DNA of 64,000 bases from Brasenia schreberi (taxonomy: Eukaryota; Streptophyta; Magnoliopsida; Nymphaeales; Cabombaceae). Position 1 is the stretch's first letter. Every line of letters starts with the position of its first letter. The notes beneath the pieces were generated by a model. It was given only the letters and a program-made list of their open reading frames with translations. It was not told the DNA's origin and made no database searches. Made by a program: the position numbers and the translations under genes. Below, in pieces: positions 34,260 to 49,656 of the stretch. The stretch is from the NCBI GenBank assembly GCA_036023115.1, contig JAYKKT010000089.1, forward strand, positions 9,725,001-9,789,000, in the 5' to 3' direction.

Positions 34260-35630
34260 AGTATCTTAGTTGCACGGCTAAGAATTGTAGTGGGTTTAGA
34301 AAACAATATTAAATAAGACAAGATAAGTGAAAGGAAGGATAAATGGAGCCAAAACCCTCTCAAATTTATTATCCTCATTATAGAGCAAACAAACCAGTAT
34401 AACGAGGCCTTTAATACTCTACATGAAACTCGAGACGTTCTCCATTTCCTCACCACAGACGTTGCTATTTCCAACCACATATGTAAGTTGGTTAGTTAAT
34501 CGACTTCCTTTAACCCGAGATGGCCTATGTGGCCAGTTAACAACCATGTTGCACAACCAACTTATTTGAAAAATTCATACAATCTCCCACTATGTTCTCA
34601 AGTAAGTTCGAAATTACAATAATACTATATGTTATATCTTCAATAAAAGGATCTCAAGGAATTGAACTTTTATCTACTAAGAAGTGGGTTTTACTCATCC
34701 TAATAGTAAGTGACAATAAAGTTTTGAAGCATCCAATCCACATGAAAAAGTATATACAATTACGTATAAGATCACAAAACCTGGCACATCCATAATTTAG
34801 TCAACATATTTTAAGAGGTCTTATGTCTTGATATCTTTCAAATGAGTGCTTTAAGAGTCAAAACTCAAGTCTCCATGAAGCACTATAGCTTTATTAAAAG
34901 CAAAGCTCAATCTGATCAGATCACTTTTATGAGACCAAATATTTTTTACCTTCGGATTCGTAATTAATAGATACTTGCAGTCGTATGTACTTTAGCTCAA
35001 AGTACTCAAACTTGAATGACATTCAAGTATGATCAAGTTTTCTAACATTAGTGAATTCATTATGGACTTTAGACCTATTAACACCAAACCCCTTGTCAAA
35101 TCTTTCATCAAAAGACCTATAAAATTCAAATTTGATATATTAAAACAACAAAAATAACTTCATTCCTAATAAAATCACTCACATAGCTATGCGTTAAACC
35201 AATATATCTAGATTTCTCATTATATATTTAGCAATATACCTTTACAAAATACTCTGTCACAATTTAATGACATTGGCACCATAGACATCAACCATATCGG
35301 TAAATAGCCACTCTACTTCATTCCTTTCTGCTACCAATGCAATGAAGTCGCATCAATAATAACATATTGTCTATTATTGTCTCTAGTAATACATGTTTGT
35401 TTCTTTAAAGCCCAAGAAACAACACTGCCATCAATAGCAAAGACCAATATGATAATTAGCCTTTAATACCTTACAAAACTTAAGATGTCCTCGGTCTCTT
35501 CAGACAATTGTAACCTATTTCTAGCAACATATACAAGTCAATTACTTAAACGACTTCTTACATATGTGGCCATTTAACAGCCATCCTGCAACTCGGTAGT
35601 GTTTGACACTTATTCTTCCACATTGAGCCC
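34260..35630 (-). mobile_element. Ty1/copia remnant with LTR-like flanks
   Basis: On the minus strand at about 35460-35290 a frame reads VVSWALKKQTCITRDN, the start of the copia RNase H region (intact: SW.SKKQ.C.ARST). Frame-broken EVEWL-like sequence follows. A direct repeat flanks it: about 34408-34560 and 35460-35600 share CCTTTAATAC, an ATATGT(A/G)AGT(T/C) word and the block TATGTGGCCA(G/T)TTAACA. gag, integrase and most of RT are missing. Confidence 0.5.
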
Positions 35631-35639
35631 AAGTGGGGC

Positions 35640-37170
35640 ATGGCTATGTCACACGAGTGCGGGTGCGGGATACGGCAAATTTCAAAAATTTTGGGTGCGG
35701 TAATTCAGCTAGAATATATAATATTATATATTATATATAATATTTAAGCTACATAAATCAATCATAATACAACTAATATTTGCTAATTTTGAGTGCACGT
35801 AGGTATCAATTAGCAAGTTCCCTCATAATGATTTGAAATTTAGAATGATTTTATGAGCTCCAAAATATCCAAGTTATGGATTCAAAGAGTTTCCATATCT
35901 TTTGCAGGATATAGCATATACTAGTATTTGTGCTAGGATCCACTAGTGATGTCATACTCTTATGTTTTATTGATGTGGCAATGTTCTTGGTCTTCAAATG
36001 TGTTTGGTGACAGAGATTATTCTGTGCAAAGGCATACTGTATGGAGTCAAGATTCCAATCAGATTGATATATAAGAAACCAATTGTCCGCACCCAAAATC
36101 ATTCAACCTAATATTGTATACAGCTATAATAGCAAGTACACAACTTTATATTAAAGCAAAACACATAAATGGTAAACAACTACTAATTTCATCATAATAC
36201 ATAAATCAATCTTCATTATCTGAACCCATTTATCCGTGAGTTACAAAAAAAAAGTTGCATTTTTTTTTTTGCCATGCTGCACCGACACGGTGTCGGTGTC
36301 GCACCAGTGTCGAGGTCAACACTCCACCCCTTAGAAGTGTCTGTGTGACTTAGGGGCATGGTTTCAACAAGAATTACTAAAATCAAACGGAAAACCTAAT
36401 GTAGGTGATTGAATTCATGGCTACAGTAGCTTGTGCCCACCCCATGGGCTATATTTGTGTCCTGCCCCACAAAGAAATTCTAGATCTGCTACTCATAATA
36501 TTTAAGTATTGCACATTAAGAGAGCACACTGAACAAGATAATGAATGGTTTTAAATTTATCAGAGGCCAATAAGATAAATTTCTTCATCTATGTTATAAA
36601 GAAAAAGCCAATGGAATTTGTATTAAGAAAAATTTTCATTCGGTGGGTTGCTAATTTTTTAGCTAGTTTAGCTTGGACTTGATGGAGAGCATAATCATAT
36701 TCAGCTCGAATCGGCAGAAGACGAATCAAAGGAAACTATATTCAGTTTGCATGGTGCACCTACTTTCGCCAGTCTCAGCTATAGAGTTGTATGCTCCTTA
36801 ACCAATTACAATATATATTGTTGACACCCCGGGGTTTGAGTCACAAGATGAAGATCATGAGTTCAACACCCCGGGGTTTGCATCTGGCTTCAAACTCATT
36901 GTACCAATAAGTGCTCAGGACTTCGAATAAGAACGTGTACTGCTGTAGGTCATGTAATATCAGATATCGGATTTTTATTATGTATGTGCAACCAAGATTT
37001 TTCAGTGCCATTTAAGGTTCCAGTTACTACGTGTATACAAACTGCTTTCTTTCCTTCGCCATGGGATGCTAACTATGTCAAAGAACACTGAACATGGATC
37101 TGGAATGTCTATCAGCTACTACGATAGCCAATATAGACCTCTTTAAGCAGAGATCGTGTTCTGCGTGCTG
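35640..37170. other. Intergenic, SINE-like relic
   Basis: No gene seen. About 36824-36910 is SINE-like (CATGAGTTCAACACCCC B-box region, then GGCTTC). A 15-bp word, ACACCCCGGGGTTTG, occurs twice in it (36824 and 36866). A possible poly(A) hexamer for the gene ending at 37180 (TTTATT on plus) lies at 36974-36979. Confidence 0.4.
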
Positions 37171-37179
37171 GTGTGAGTA

Positions 37180-41409
<4,230 letters not shown>

Positions 41410-41530
41410 TGCTTTCTCTCTCTCTCTCACCCACCCACACGCAAAAGCGCCTCACCTTGTCTCTCCGTCTCTCACACAAGCACGAACGCACGCGCATGCA
41501 CACGCACAGCACAGAGAGATGGTGGGGAAG
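41410..41530 (-). promoter_or_regulatory. CT/GA-rich leader upstream of HGO
   Basis: On the coding strand, a GA microsatellite (41413-41430) directly precedes the ATG, in a GC-richer block than its surroundings. This is typical of a plant 5' UTR or core promoter. No clear TATA box was seen. Confidence 0.4.
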
Positions 41531-41639
41531 GAGGATGATCTCTGGAACCGAGGAATGGTTAAATCACCTGAAGATTAAGCCGATTCAAACATTAACGAAA
41601 CGTTCGATCCGACGAGAATGTGGGCTGGCATAATGGTTG

Positions 41640-42245
41640 GCAAGCACGTTGGACGCGTTGTGCCTGGACCTTGACATTTAAGTGCATCAGATTAGTTGCT
41701 GCAACTTTTTCTTGAGAGAAATAACAAACTTTATCAATTTCCATTAATTTGCCACGTGTCTGGAGAGATGCGTGTAGGTCTCAAATACGGCAGTAGCTTT
41801 GTTGAGCCATCGCACCTAAGAGACGTAGCCGATCCGAATAAGTGCGGGCGAATCGCCCTGGGAACGTACATCGAAACGGGAGAATGAAAACCGAAACAGA
41901 ACAAGAGCCGAAGAATCCCCACGGTTCAGTACTGGAACCGGGAGTTCCAAATCGCGCTTTACTTCTGGACCTCTGGTTTTAAAATCTCAATTTTGTTTGA
42001 GTTCTTCAAATGAAACCCTTTCCAAACCGATTCAAAATCACGTGGAACCAAATCCTGGAATCGGCAGAATATAAACCAAATCCGGGTGGGGAGCTGGTTC
42101 GGTACATAACCTAGGTTTCCACGGAACCGGAACCGGAACCGGAATCTCAACTTTTTCTTCTTTGCATAAGAGAACAGGGCGCAGCGCACCGACTCAGATG
42201 CACACAGAGTACGTGACGTCTTATGCGATTTTTATTCGATTGGAC
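41640..42245. other. Intergenic with GGTTCC-rich repeat
   Basis: No gene seen. 41885-42160 is dense in GAACCGG/CCGGTT words, including GGAACCGGAACCGGAACCGG at about 42122-42141. It resembles the hAT-like subterminal repeats at 8162-8770 and 53160-53505. Confidence 0.45.
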
Positions 42246-42249
42246 TAGT

Positions 42250-42372
42250 AGCCGGACTGATGCACTCTGGGCGTTAGACCACTTGGTAGGGCTCTCAACT
42301 TATGTGTTGTAGGCCACAAGTTCGAATCCCGGCCATACCAGGCTTCGGCCTCTCACCATACCCAAAAAAAGA
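42250..42372 (+). mobile_element. tRNA-derived SINE-like copy
   Basis: GCGTTAGACCACTTGGTAGGGC (A-box region), then AAGTTCGAATCCCGG (B-box), then CAGGCTTCGGCCTCTC and an A-rich end. It is the best preserved of the SINE-like copies in the window. Confidence 0.65.
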
Positions 42373-44115
42373 CGGAGTGATTTTCCACTGTAGTAAATTT
42401 CAAATCCTAATAAAAATGAAAATTTAAGACGTGAAACCGACTGACCTTATTATTGTGGAAGTGAGATTTAAAATCATTTTTAACAGGCACAAATGTTTAA
42501 GAAGAAAACAGCTAATAAGGTTTCAGGGCGTTCCAAGCACAATGGCGACCACGCGTTGCTGAAAATAATATCCTTTGTCATTACATATGTATATAATGTA
42601 TTATACAATATATATATGTGTGTGCGCGCGCACACACATGTATTATCGCATGAGTTGTAGTCATTAGGATGACAATGGAGGGGGTAGGGGTTCCACCCGA
42701 CTCCGTCCTACACGAAAAAATCTCTCAGTCCACACGAGTAGGGAATAAGGAAACTCTTATCCTCTGTATAGTCAAACTGATGCTTGTGATAACTGTCATG
42801 CTTGTCGCATTTAATATATAATTTCCTCTTACATATTATAACAGTATGTTATTCATGTGTACATTTGCAGGATGGACCACATTTCATGGCTGAAGATATC
42901 AAGACATTTGATTATCTCTTTTCTTATTATATTTATTGAATATTTTAAAGAATATCGATTTTATCATAATGACCACGAGGAGAGATGTTAAAGGTATACG
43001 ATCATAAAGATATCGATTTTATCAGTGACCACAAACTAATAGAGAACAAAGATGTTAAAGGCGTCTGATCGGAAATCCACCTCATTTAACCTGCCATAAT
43101 TCGGGTTTCCAGTGGCCATCCCACTCGTTGATTCTCTTTAATAAGGCAAAGAGTGCATTTCTAAAGCAGTCACTTCCTGCATACGTCCTTCGATCACGAA
43201 ACCGAATGACAAATCCCAAATTCCTTTTTATAAAAAAGGTAGTGAAAGAAAAAGAGGAAACTGATGTGAAAAATCGCTGTAAGAAACACTGAGACTATAA
43301 GATGAGCAACGACAACACCAGCGACAAAAAGAGGCGGACAAACATAAGAAATCGAGGAAGAAAATAAAAGATGTTCAGAGAATACGAACCAACAAAACTC
43401 CTCTCTCCCAGTGATAAGAAAGATCACAGTCGATGAATAAGAGCAGTTAGTCATCACTGTATCTTGATATGATATGATGAAGACTGTGAAAAGGAAAATG
43501 AAGAGAGACATCGACCAATCTCAAGTGGAAACGACTATTTTGAGGTGTGAAAGCTGCTGGAACGGAGACATGAACGTAGAACATTCAGTTTGGGGGACAA
43601 TGATTCCTGTAAACGGTATTGAAGGCTGGACTCCCTATATCAGTGCAAGAGGTTAGAAACCCTTGTTCATGTAGCATTCTTAAATATTAACAAATCTCAA
43701 CCATCTATTGTTTTGGTGAGATTTAAAATTATAAAATAAAAAATACTTATATATTTTTTGTTCGTACATTTTGAACACTTTTGCTTTTAAATTTTTAAAT
43801 TTCAACCATTTTTTTTTTAATTTAGATATTAGCGCATACACGTTTGTCATATATATATATATATATATATGCCAAGCAAATCTACCACCAACCCACTCCC
43901 ACTCCCACTCCCACCCCGCATCTCCTTTTTCCTGCCTCAGATTGCCATCCCTACTACTCATATCGATCCAGGCCTGATCCGAACCCAACCAGTGTTGCGT
44001 CCGAGTCTTAAAAATGGACCTGAACTGTGAATATGATAGGATCAGGTACAGCCTTTAACAGGTCCTTCCAGTACTCAGGGCTAAGGATGACGGCAGATTT
44101 CACACCCAACTTCCC
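42373..44115. other. Intergenic, no gene recognised
   Basis: It contains a 24-bp perfect palindrome of GT/CG/CA steps at 42616-42639, a (TA)n run at about 43849-43870, and a transposon end (AGATTGCCATCCCTA) at about 43939-43954 of the hAT-like type. No exon-like sequence was identified. Confidence 0.4.
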
Positions 44116-44117
44116 TT

Positions 44118-44222
44118 TCCTTTGGTTAGATTGAGGAGGCCGAAGCTAGGCATGCGCGTACCAGGAATCGAACTCATGCCAGTGGGCTAACACCTCGAAT
44201 GTGATTTCACAGCCAAGATGTC
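44118..44222 (-). mobile_element. tRNA-derived SINE-like copy
   Basis: The reverse complement shows GTGTTAGCCCACTGGC, GAGTTCGATTCCTGG and GCATGCCTAGCTTCGGCCTCC. It closely matches the minus-strand copy at 62790-62880 and the core of 49441-49570. Confidence 0.55.
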
Positions 44223-45253
44223 GATCGATGAAAATGACCATAATGAGTGAAACCTCCTCAACCTATTCATGTCATCTCGGAGAGGATAGCCTGATTTCTA
44301 AGAATGTTAGCAGTAGCAACAGCAGATTGAACTTCAATTTACAGTAAGGATCATGAACAATGAAGTCATCATCATACAGCAGCAATGCACATAATGGTGG
44401 ATAGTATCTAAGTCACCATTGAGCTTTATCTTGTGTTTTATCATTTAATTCCAAAAATACGACATCTTGATCTACACCTTAGATGCCTTCCTTCTCTTTT
44501 AAATCGTTTACCATCGAATTTATCACCCCTATAAAGAAACTATTCCTACCAATTCAGCTAAAAGTGTAAAAATAAACTCAAAACAAGCAAACTTTGGTTG
44601 TTCAATTGCTGTGGCATTTATTCCCTTTAAGCAATGTCTTGAATTCGAGTCTTGTGAATGGAGAAAACCAGCACCAGGAGAGCTTTACGTGAGCTAATCA
44701 TGATTAAAAAAGAAAAGAAAAACTCGAAGCATAAGGTCCTCACTGCCAATCTCAAGATCATACAGAACCTAGATTATACACGATGTATCTATTGTATCTC
44801 AAGGTAACAGAGAAGTTAGTCCACTAAAGCTTCAAGAGATGTTTAATAAAGTAAAGGTTCATGATGGGCATACGGTAGTGGTAACAATGACAAAATTTGA
44901 TCATTTCGGATGCTTGGAAAGCAAAAACTGCTCTGGTATGTTTCTTTAGTTTACTTGATCATTCTAATGAAGAACAACAAATCGAGCATTTAGGCAACCA
45001 ACACAGTAGAAACGTAAATGTGCATTGCCAGCCAGTCAAAATATGCATAACTTCGGTTAAAACTTTAGCAGCTAGCCAGAGAAAATGTCGATGAAATCGG
45101 TTAACTTGCATGGAATTTTGAGAATTTCGCCATGTTATTCTTCTGCTGCTTTTCCGCTCTCACATCGACTTACTGACGCTCCGCACACCAAAATCATGAA
45201 TAAACCTACTCAGAAGGAACTATTCAACACGCATGACCTTCTCTCTCACGCAT

Positions 45254-45303
<50 letters not shown>

Positions 45304-45420
45304 TACTGCACAGACGTATACGTAAAGCATAACAGCAGAACAAGGGAAACAAACTATAAGAAAACACTCGTCTCAGTAAATCATGCATGCATGATGCACC
45401 ATTAACTTTAGAAAGCATAA
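44223..45420. other. Intergenic, second repeat family and GA tract
   Basis: About 44635-44690 (TTCGAGTCTTGTGAATGG then AAAACCAGCACC) matches about 57187-57225, which defines a second SINE-like family. A (GA)n tract lies at 45258-45300. No gene seen. Confidence 0.5.
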
Positions 45421-45430
45421 TCTAGACGCA

Positions 45431-45437
45431 ATATATA
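45431..45437 (+). promoter_or_regulatory. TATA-like box of the cysteine protease gene
   Basis: ATATATAG lies about 105 bp before the ATG at 45538, a normal distance for a plant TATA box plus short leader. Confidence 0.5.
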
Positions 45438-45537
45438 GAAAAACCATAAATACACACATAAAAAGCAATAGCCTGATTCTTTGATTTCTCTTGTTTAAGG
45501 TGCCTATCTTTCTCCCAAAGAAAAGATCTTGAGCACC

Positions 45538-47440
45538 ATGAATTCTCACAGACATGGTTCTGTAATTCGCATCCTTCTCGCCCTCTTGACACTGATCCCC
45601 ATTGCTGCATGCAGTGGTGATATTGATGACCAATATGATTTGGTATCACAAGACCGGTACGCTAATACTCTTGATAGGTACGAAGCTTGGATTCAGAGGC
45701 ACGGCAAGTCTTACAAAACCGAGGAAGAGAAGCAAAAACGCTATAGAATCTTCAGTGAAAATGTTCGATTTATCGACTCGTACAATGCGAGAAACCTTCC
45801 TTTCAAGTTGAAGGAGAACCAATTTGCAGACCTGACCAACAAGGAGTTCAGATCGATCTACTTGGGATACAAGGGTCGGCTCCGCGGCACCGCTCGAAAT
45901 ATAACACGTTATGATCTTTATAGTCGTGGCCACCACAAGCAATTGCCTGTTAGTGTTGATTGGAGGAAGAAAGGAGCTGTTACTGGTATCAAGGATCAAG
46001 GCCAATGTGGTAACTCTTCCTCTGCTTTGCTGCTAAAGTTTTTGATAAACTCACGCACAAAGTCTCCCGAAATATGGCAAATGATGGCTCGACTCAACCT
46101 GACCTGAACGGGGCAGTTAGTACCTTTTTTGACTGGGTTTAACTGAATTCTTCGGTTGAAACATTCATCGTCTTTTTCCGAGTATAGGGCAGATATCAGA
46201 CAAGAATTACCCAACCTAGATACATACATATATATATATATATATAAATGTGTGTGTATACATATATATATATATATATGTTTGTGTGTGATATATGTGT
46301 ACGTATGTGATGAAGCTTCAAAAATGTGTGTTATACGGTATGTGTGTGTGATATATATGTGTATGTTGGTGATGAAGCTTCAAAAACATGTGTTATAGGG
46401 ATGAAACTTTAAAATTTCAACCGCTTATCGTTAAGAATTTTCAATTCTTTAAATTAAATTTACAAAAGCCTGGATTTTAAAAAAAAAAGCACTTTAAGAA
46501 CATCATTATGGTTGAAATTTGGGTAAGGAGTGCCTTGTAACATTTTAACTATAATGTGGGTGAAGAAAACCCAACCCTTAACGGTCGATCATACGACTAA
46601 AAGAGCAGGTATATAAGTATATCTGCCCCGTCCGGCCTCATTGTCATCCCCAAAATTTATTACTGGCAATGAACTGATATTTTAGTGGCACAAACAAGTG
46701 AAGACCAAAAGTGCCACAAGAAGTTTAGAAACCAAAAGTGACGGAAAATGCAACATCGCTATATCTTTATAAGGATGAATTTTTGTTGTAGTGCTTCTGT
46801 CTCCTTTCCCATGCCAGTAACGGCAAGTGTTGTTGTTGCCCTTTGATGACCAGGATGCTGCTGGGCGTTTTCGGCGGTGGCCGCCATTGAAGGACTCCAT
46901 AAACTCCAGTCTGGGAAGCTGATCTCCTTATCAGAGCAGCAACTAGTCGACTGTGACGTCGCCACCGTAGACCAAGGCTGCAGTGGCGGCCTCATGGACG
47001 ATGCCTTCCAATACATCCACAAGGCCGGTGGCGTTACCTCGGAATCCTACTACCCTTACCGTGGCGACGATGGAAAGTGCAACTCCCGGGAAGCTTCTAA
47101 GCATTATGCCACCATTAAAGGCTACACTGACGTAGCTCCCAACAACGAAAAGGCCTTGGAGAAGGCAGTGGCAACCAGGCCCGTCTCCGTAGCTGTCGAC
47201 GCCGAGAGTGCTGTATGGCAGTTCTACTCTTCAGGCATTCTCGACGGCGACTGTGGTACCAGCCTCAACCATGGAGTCACAGCGGTCGGATACGGCCAGT
47301 CCGGCAAGACCAAGTACTGGATCGTCAAGAATTCATGGGGTACAAGTTGGGGGGAGAAAGGGTACGTTAGGGTCAAGCGTGAAGTGAGAGATAAGCGTGG
47401 AATGTGTGGCATTGCCATGGATGCATCTTATCCTGTTTAA
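45538..47440 (+). CDS. SAG12-like papain-family cysteine protease
   Basis: Secreted or vacuolar C1A protease made as a preproenzyme. ATG at 45538 (MNSHRHG) opens a hydrophobic signal peptide ending near AACSG. The I29 propeptide follows, with an ERFNIN-type helix (EEEKQKRYRIFSENV) and ENQFADLTNKEF. The mature enzyme begins near LPVSVDWRKKGAV. Exon 1 ends at 46009 and exon 2 runs 46854-47440, splitting the Gly codon of GQCG. The total is 352 residues, usual for the family. Catalytic residues are Gln154, Cys160 (GQCGCCWAFS), His297 (NHGVTAVGYG) and Asn317 (KNSWGTSWG). The CC before W and the KRGMCGIAMDASYPV end, with no KDEL tail and no granulin domain, place it with SAG12-like enzymes linked to senescence. 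The intron (844 bp) contains TA/TG microsatellite and a probable transposon relic. Confidence 0.94.
46080..46660. mobile_element. Possible hAT-like relic in the protease intron
   Basis: The right end (reverse complement GGGGATGACAATGAGG then ACGGGGCAGATA) resembles the left side near 46083-46120 (ATGATGGCTCG...AACGGGGCAG). The interior has a doubled block containing GTGATGAAGCTTCAAAAA (about 46308 and 46369). Boundaries are uncertain. Confidence 0.3.
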
Positions 47441-47553
47441 GAAATCATCCAAGTGGAAGGAAGAATATCATATATGATAGGATTGCTACTGTCATTTGGC
47501 ATGTGCTTGTCTTCCATACTAAAAGTTAAAATTATATATGAAAAATATGGATT

Positions 47554-47559
47554 AATAAA
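47554..47559 (+). terminator. Poly(A) signal of the cysteine protease gene
   Basis: AATAAA, 114 bp after the stop codon, in AT-rich DNA. Confidence 0.5.
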
Positions 47560-47599
47560 GAAACTAGAGTAGATATTTGTTTTGCTTCATGGGCCGAAA

Positions 47600-49430
47600 T
47601 GAGGATAGTTGAATCCCCTTCTCATCTAGATTCACTATAACAAAAGAAGCCTTATTTTTCTACGGTTAGCTACAACAGTCATTGGTTAAAACCATTAACA
47701 GAAACATATGATTTACCTTGCACCAGCAACAGATCACCTTTCATTCGCATTGTCATAGCCTAATATGAACATGCATAATGCGTTTGGTGCGCAACCCCCT
47801 TAATTGCTGCCTTCGGCCACTTCTACGCGTGTTTTATCACCCTCAGCCACCTTCCTCTGCCCTCGTACACCCATTTTGTGACACCATGCGCCGATGCCAT
47901 CATGCCATCATCACCACTGCCTTATACAACCAAACCTCTCTATAACTCTCTCTCTCTAATATATATATATATATGTATGCATTTATGTATTATAAAGCAC
48001 ATGCATTGAGGGTGGCAACCGCCATTTCTGTAGGGCCTGTCGGCAAGAAGTGGAGAAATTAGAGGGAAGTGGCCGAGGGCGTCGGGTAGCAGTTGCATCA
48101 GCGGAAAGCAGCGAAATAAGGGGAGCGTGTTCCATGCGTTTATTTTGTTACCAAGTCCATATGCTCTTGATGTGTTTCTTTTCTTGTATACACACTAAAT
48201 CACAATCACATTCCACACGTGGAATGTGCTCTATTAAGTCTCTTAAAAAATTTATTAAGATTTTAGAATGGATAGCCACGCACCTTTTTTTATTATTACA
48301 CGTTCTTTTTTTACGTCATTTCGATTTTGCTCGTCAAAATTACATTGAATGCTCTTGATATATTGAATGCTCTTGATATGTGAAAATCTCTTATCGTCTC
48401 CTCTTTTCATCCCTTTGGCCGGTTTTCTTTTTACCATCGACCCCCCATACTATTTTTCGGTGACTCAGATCTTGAAGCTCATTTAATACATAATATTAAA
48501 CTATATATCATCTCATAGTGCTTCAAATTGGATTGAAAATAAATGAAAAAGGAACCGATTCAAAGAAGGTTTTAGTGAGATATTTTATTGATTTGATGTA
48601 TTTTTATAGTTTAATTAAGTTGATTTGATATATTAGTTTTATTTTCAGCATAATAAAAAAATTGTGGTAAGTTTCCAATGATAGAGACGCGGCACAGGCC
48701 CATCTCCCCAATAAAGGATACACGCCTCAACCACGTCTTTTTCATTGGTCGGGATGAGTCTCCCTTATTGGGGTACACCATTAGTAGAGTCTCTCGAAGA
48801 GTCATATGTGATGGAGACGCGTCTCCCCACCAACGACTTGTATGTTTCTTAATTATTTTTGCTTTTCTTTTGTTCTTGATTATTTTTATTGTTGTTGTTC
48901 TTTTTTTTGGTTATTGATTTCGTTTTTCTTGTTTTTGATTCTTTCTATTTTTTTTTATTCCTTATTCACCATGATTTGTAAGAATATTCATTGTTCAACT
49001 GTGAAGAAAATAAAAATGCTAAATGAAACATATATTTATAGAAGCAAAGAGATATGATGATAGACCCCTGCCAGAATTGAGTATAAGAGAAAAGAGTATT
49101 TATATGAGGGGTAATTTTGGTATTTTAATATTGATAAATTAAATATAGTGAAGATGATATGCATTGTTTACTAAACACCTAGCTTATATTTCTAATATTA
49201 CAATTTAAGTTTATTTTACTTAAACTCTCGTTCAATTACTACTGTGTTTTTAGTTAAATTCTCTTGATTTCTTTTATCATATTGTTTGTGTGTTTCAAAT
49301 TATCATACCTCCCACTCCTGGTATGCAAGTTAAAATACTAAAATATTCCTTTAATTAGAGACCCTTTATTGAATACTGATTATATAATAATAAAAGATAT
49401 TAAATATCATATTATCCACATCACAAAAAT
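47600..49430. other. Intergenic, no gene recognised
   Basis: AT-rich. A short inverted repeat around GGAGACGC(G) words (48683 and 48812) and ATTGGGG/CCCCAATA words (48707, 48769) suggests a small decayed element. No exon was identified. Confidence 0.35.
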
Positions 49431-49440
49431 CTTCCTCTTA

Positions 49441-49570
49441 GAAGCACCCAGAGCGTTAGCTCAACAACGGGGCACTCTAACGTTGTTTTTCTAGTGCGAG
49501 TTCGACTCCTAGAGGGCGCATCTATGGGTGTAGGTGTTAGGCCTCGGCCTCCTCTTTTAACAAAAAACAA
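49441..49570 (+). mobile_element. tRNA-derived SINE-like copy
   Basis: GCGTTAGCTCAACAACGGGG (A-box region), GCGAGTTCGACTCCTAG (B-box), then TAGGCCTCGGCCTCCTC and an A-rich tail. Confidence 0.6.
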
Positions 49571-49636
49571 TCTTCTTCTTAAATAGAAATTTTAATATAA
49601 TTGAACTTCGCCTCACATAAAAAAAAAAAGTTTAAT

Positions 49637-49656
49637 GCGTTTGCAACGGAGAGAAA
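49637..49656 (+). repeat. Left target-site duplication of the RTE LINE
   Basis: GCGTTTGCAACGGAGAGAAA. The partner at 52942-52961 differs only by one C-to-T and one G-to-A change (18 of 20 identical). Confidence 0.8.

Noticed and set aside
42261..42330. Possible tRNA gene
   Set aside because: A and B boxes are present but the acceptor arms do not pair, and the sequence continues into a shared SINE-like core.
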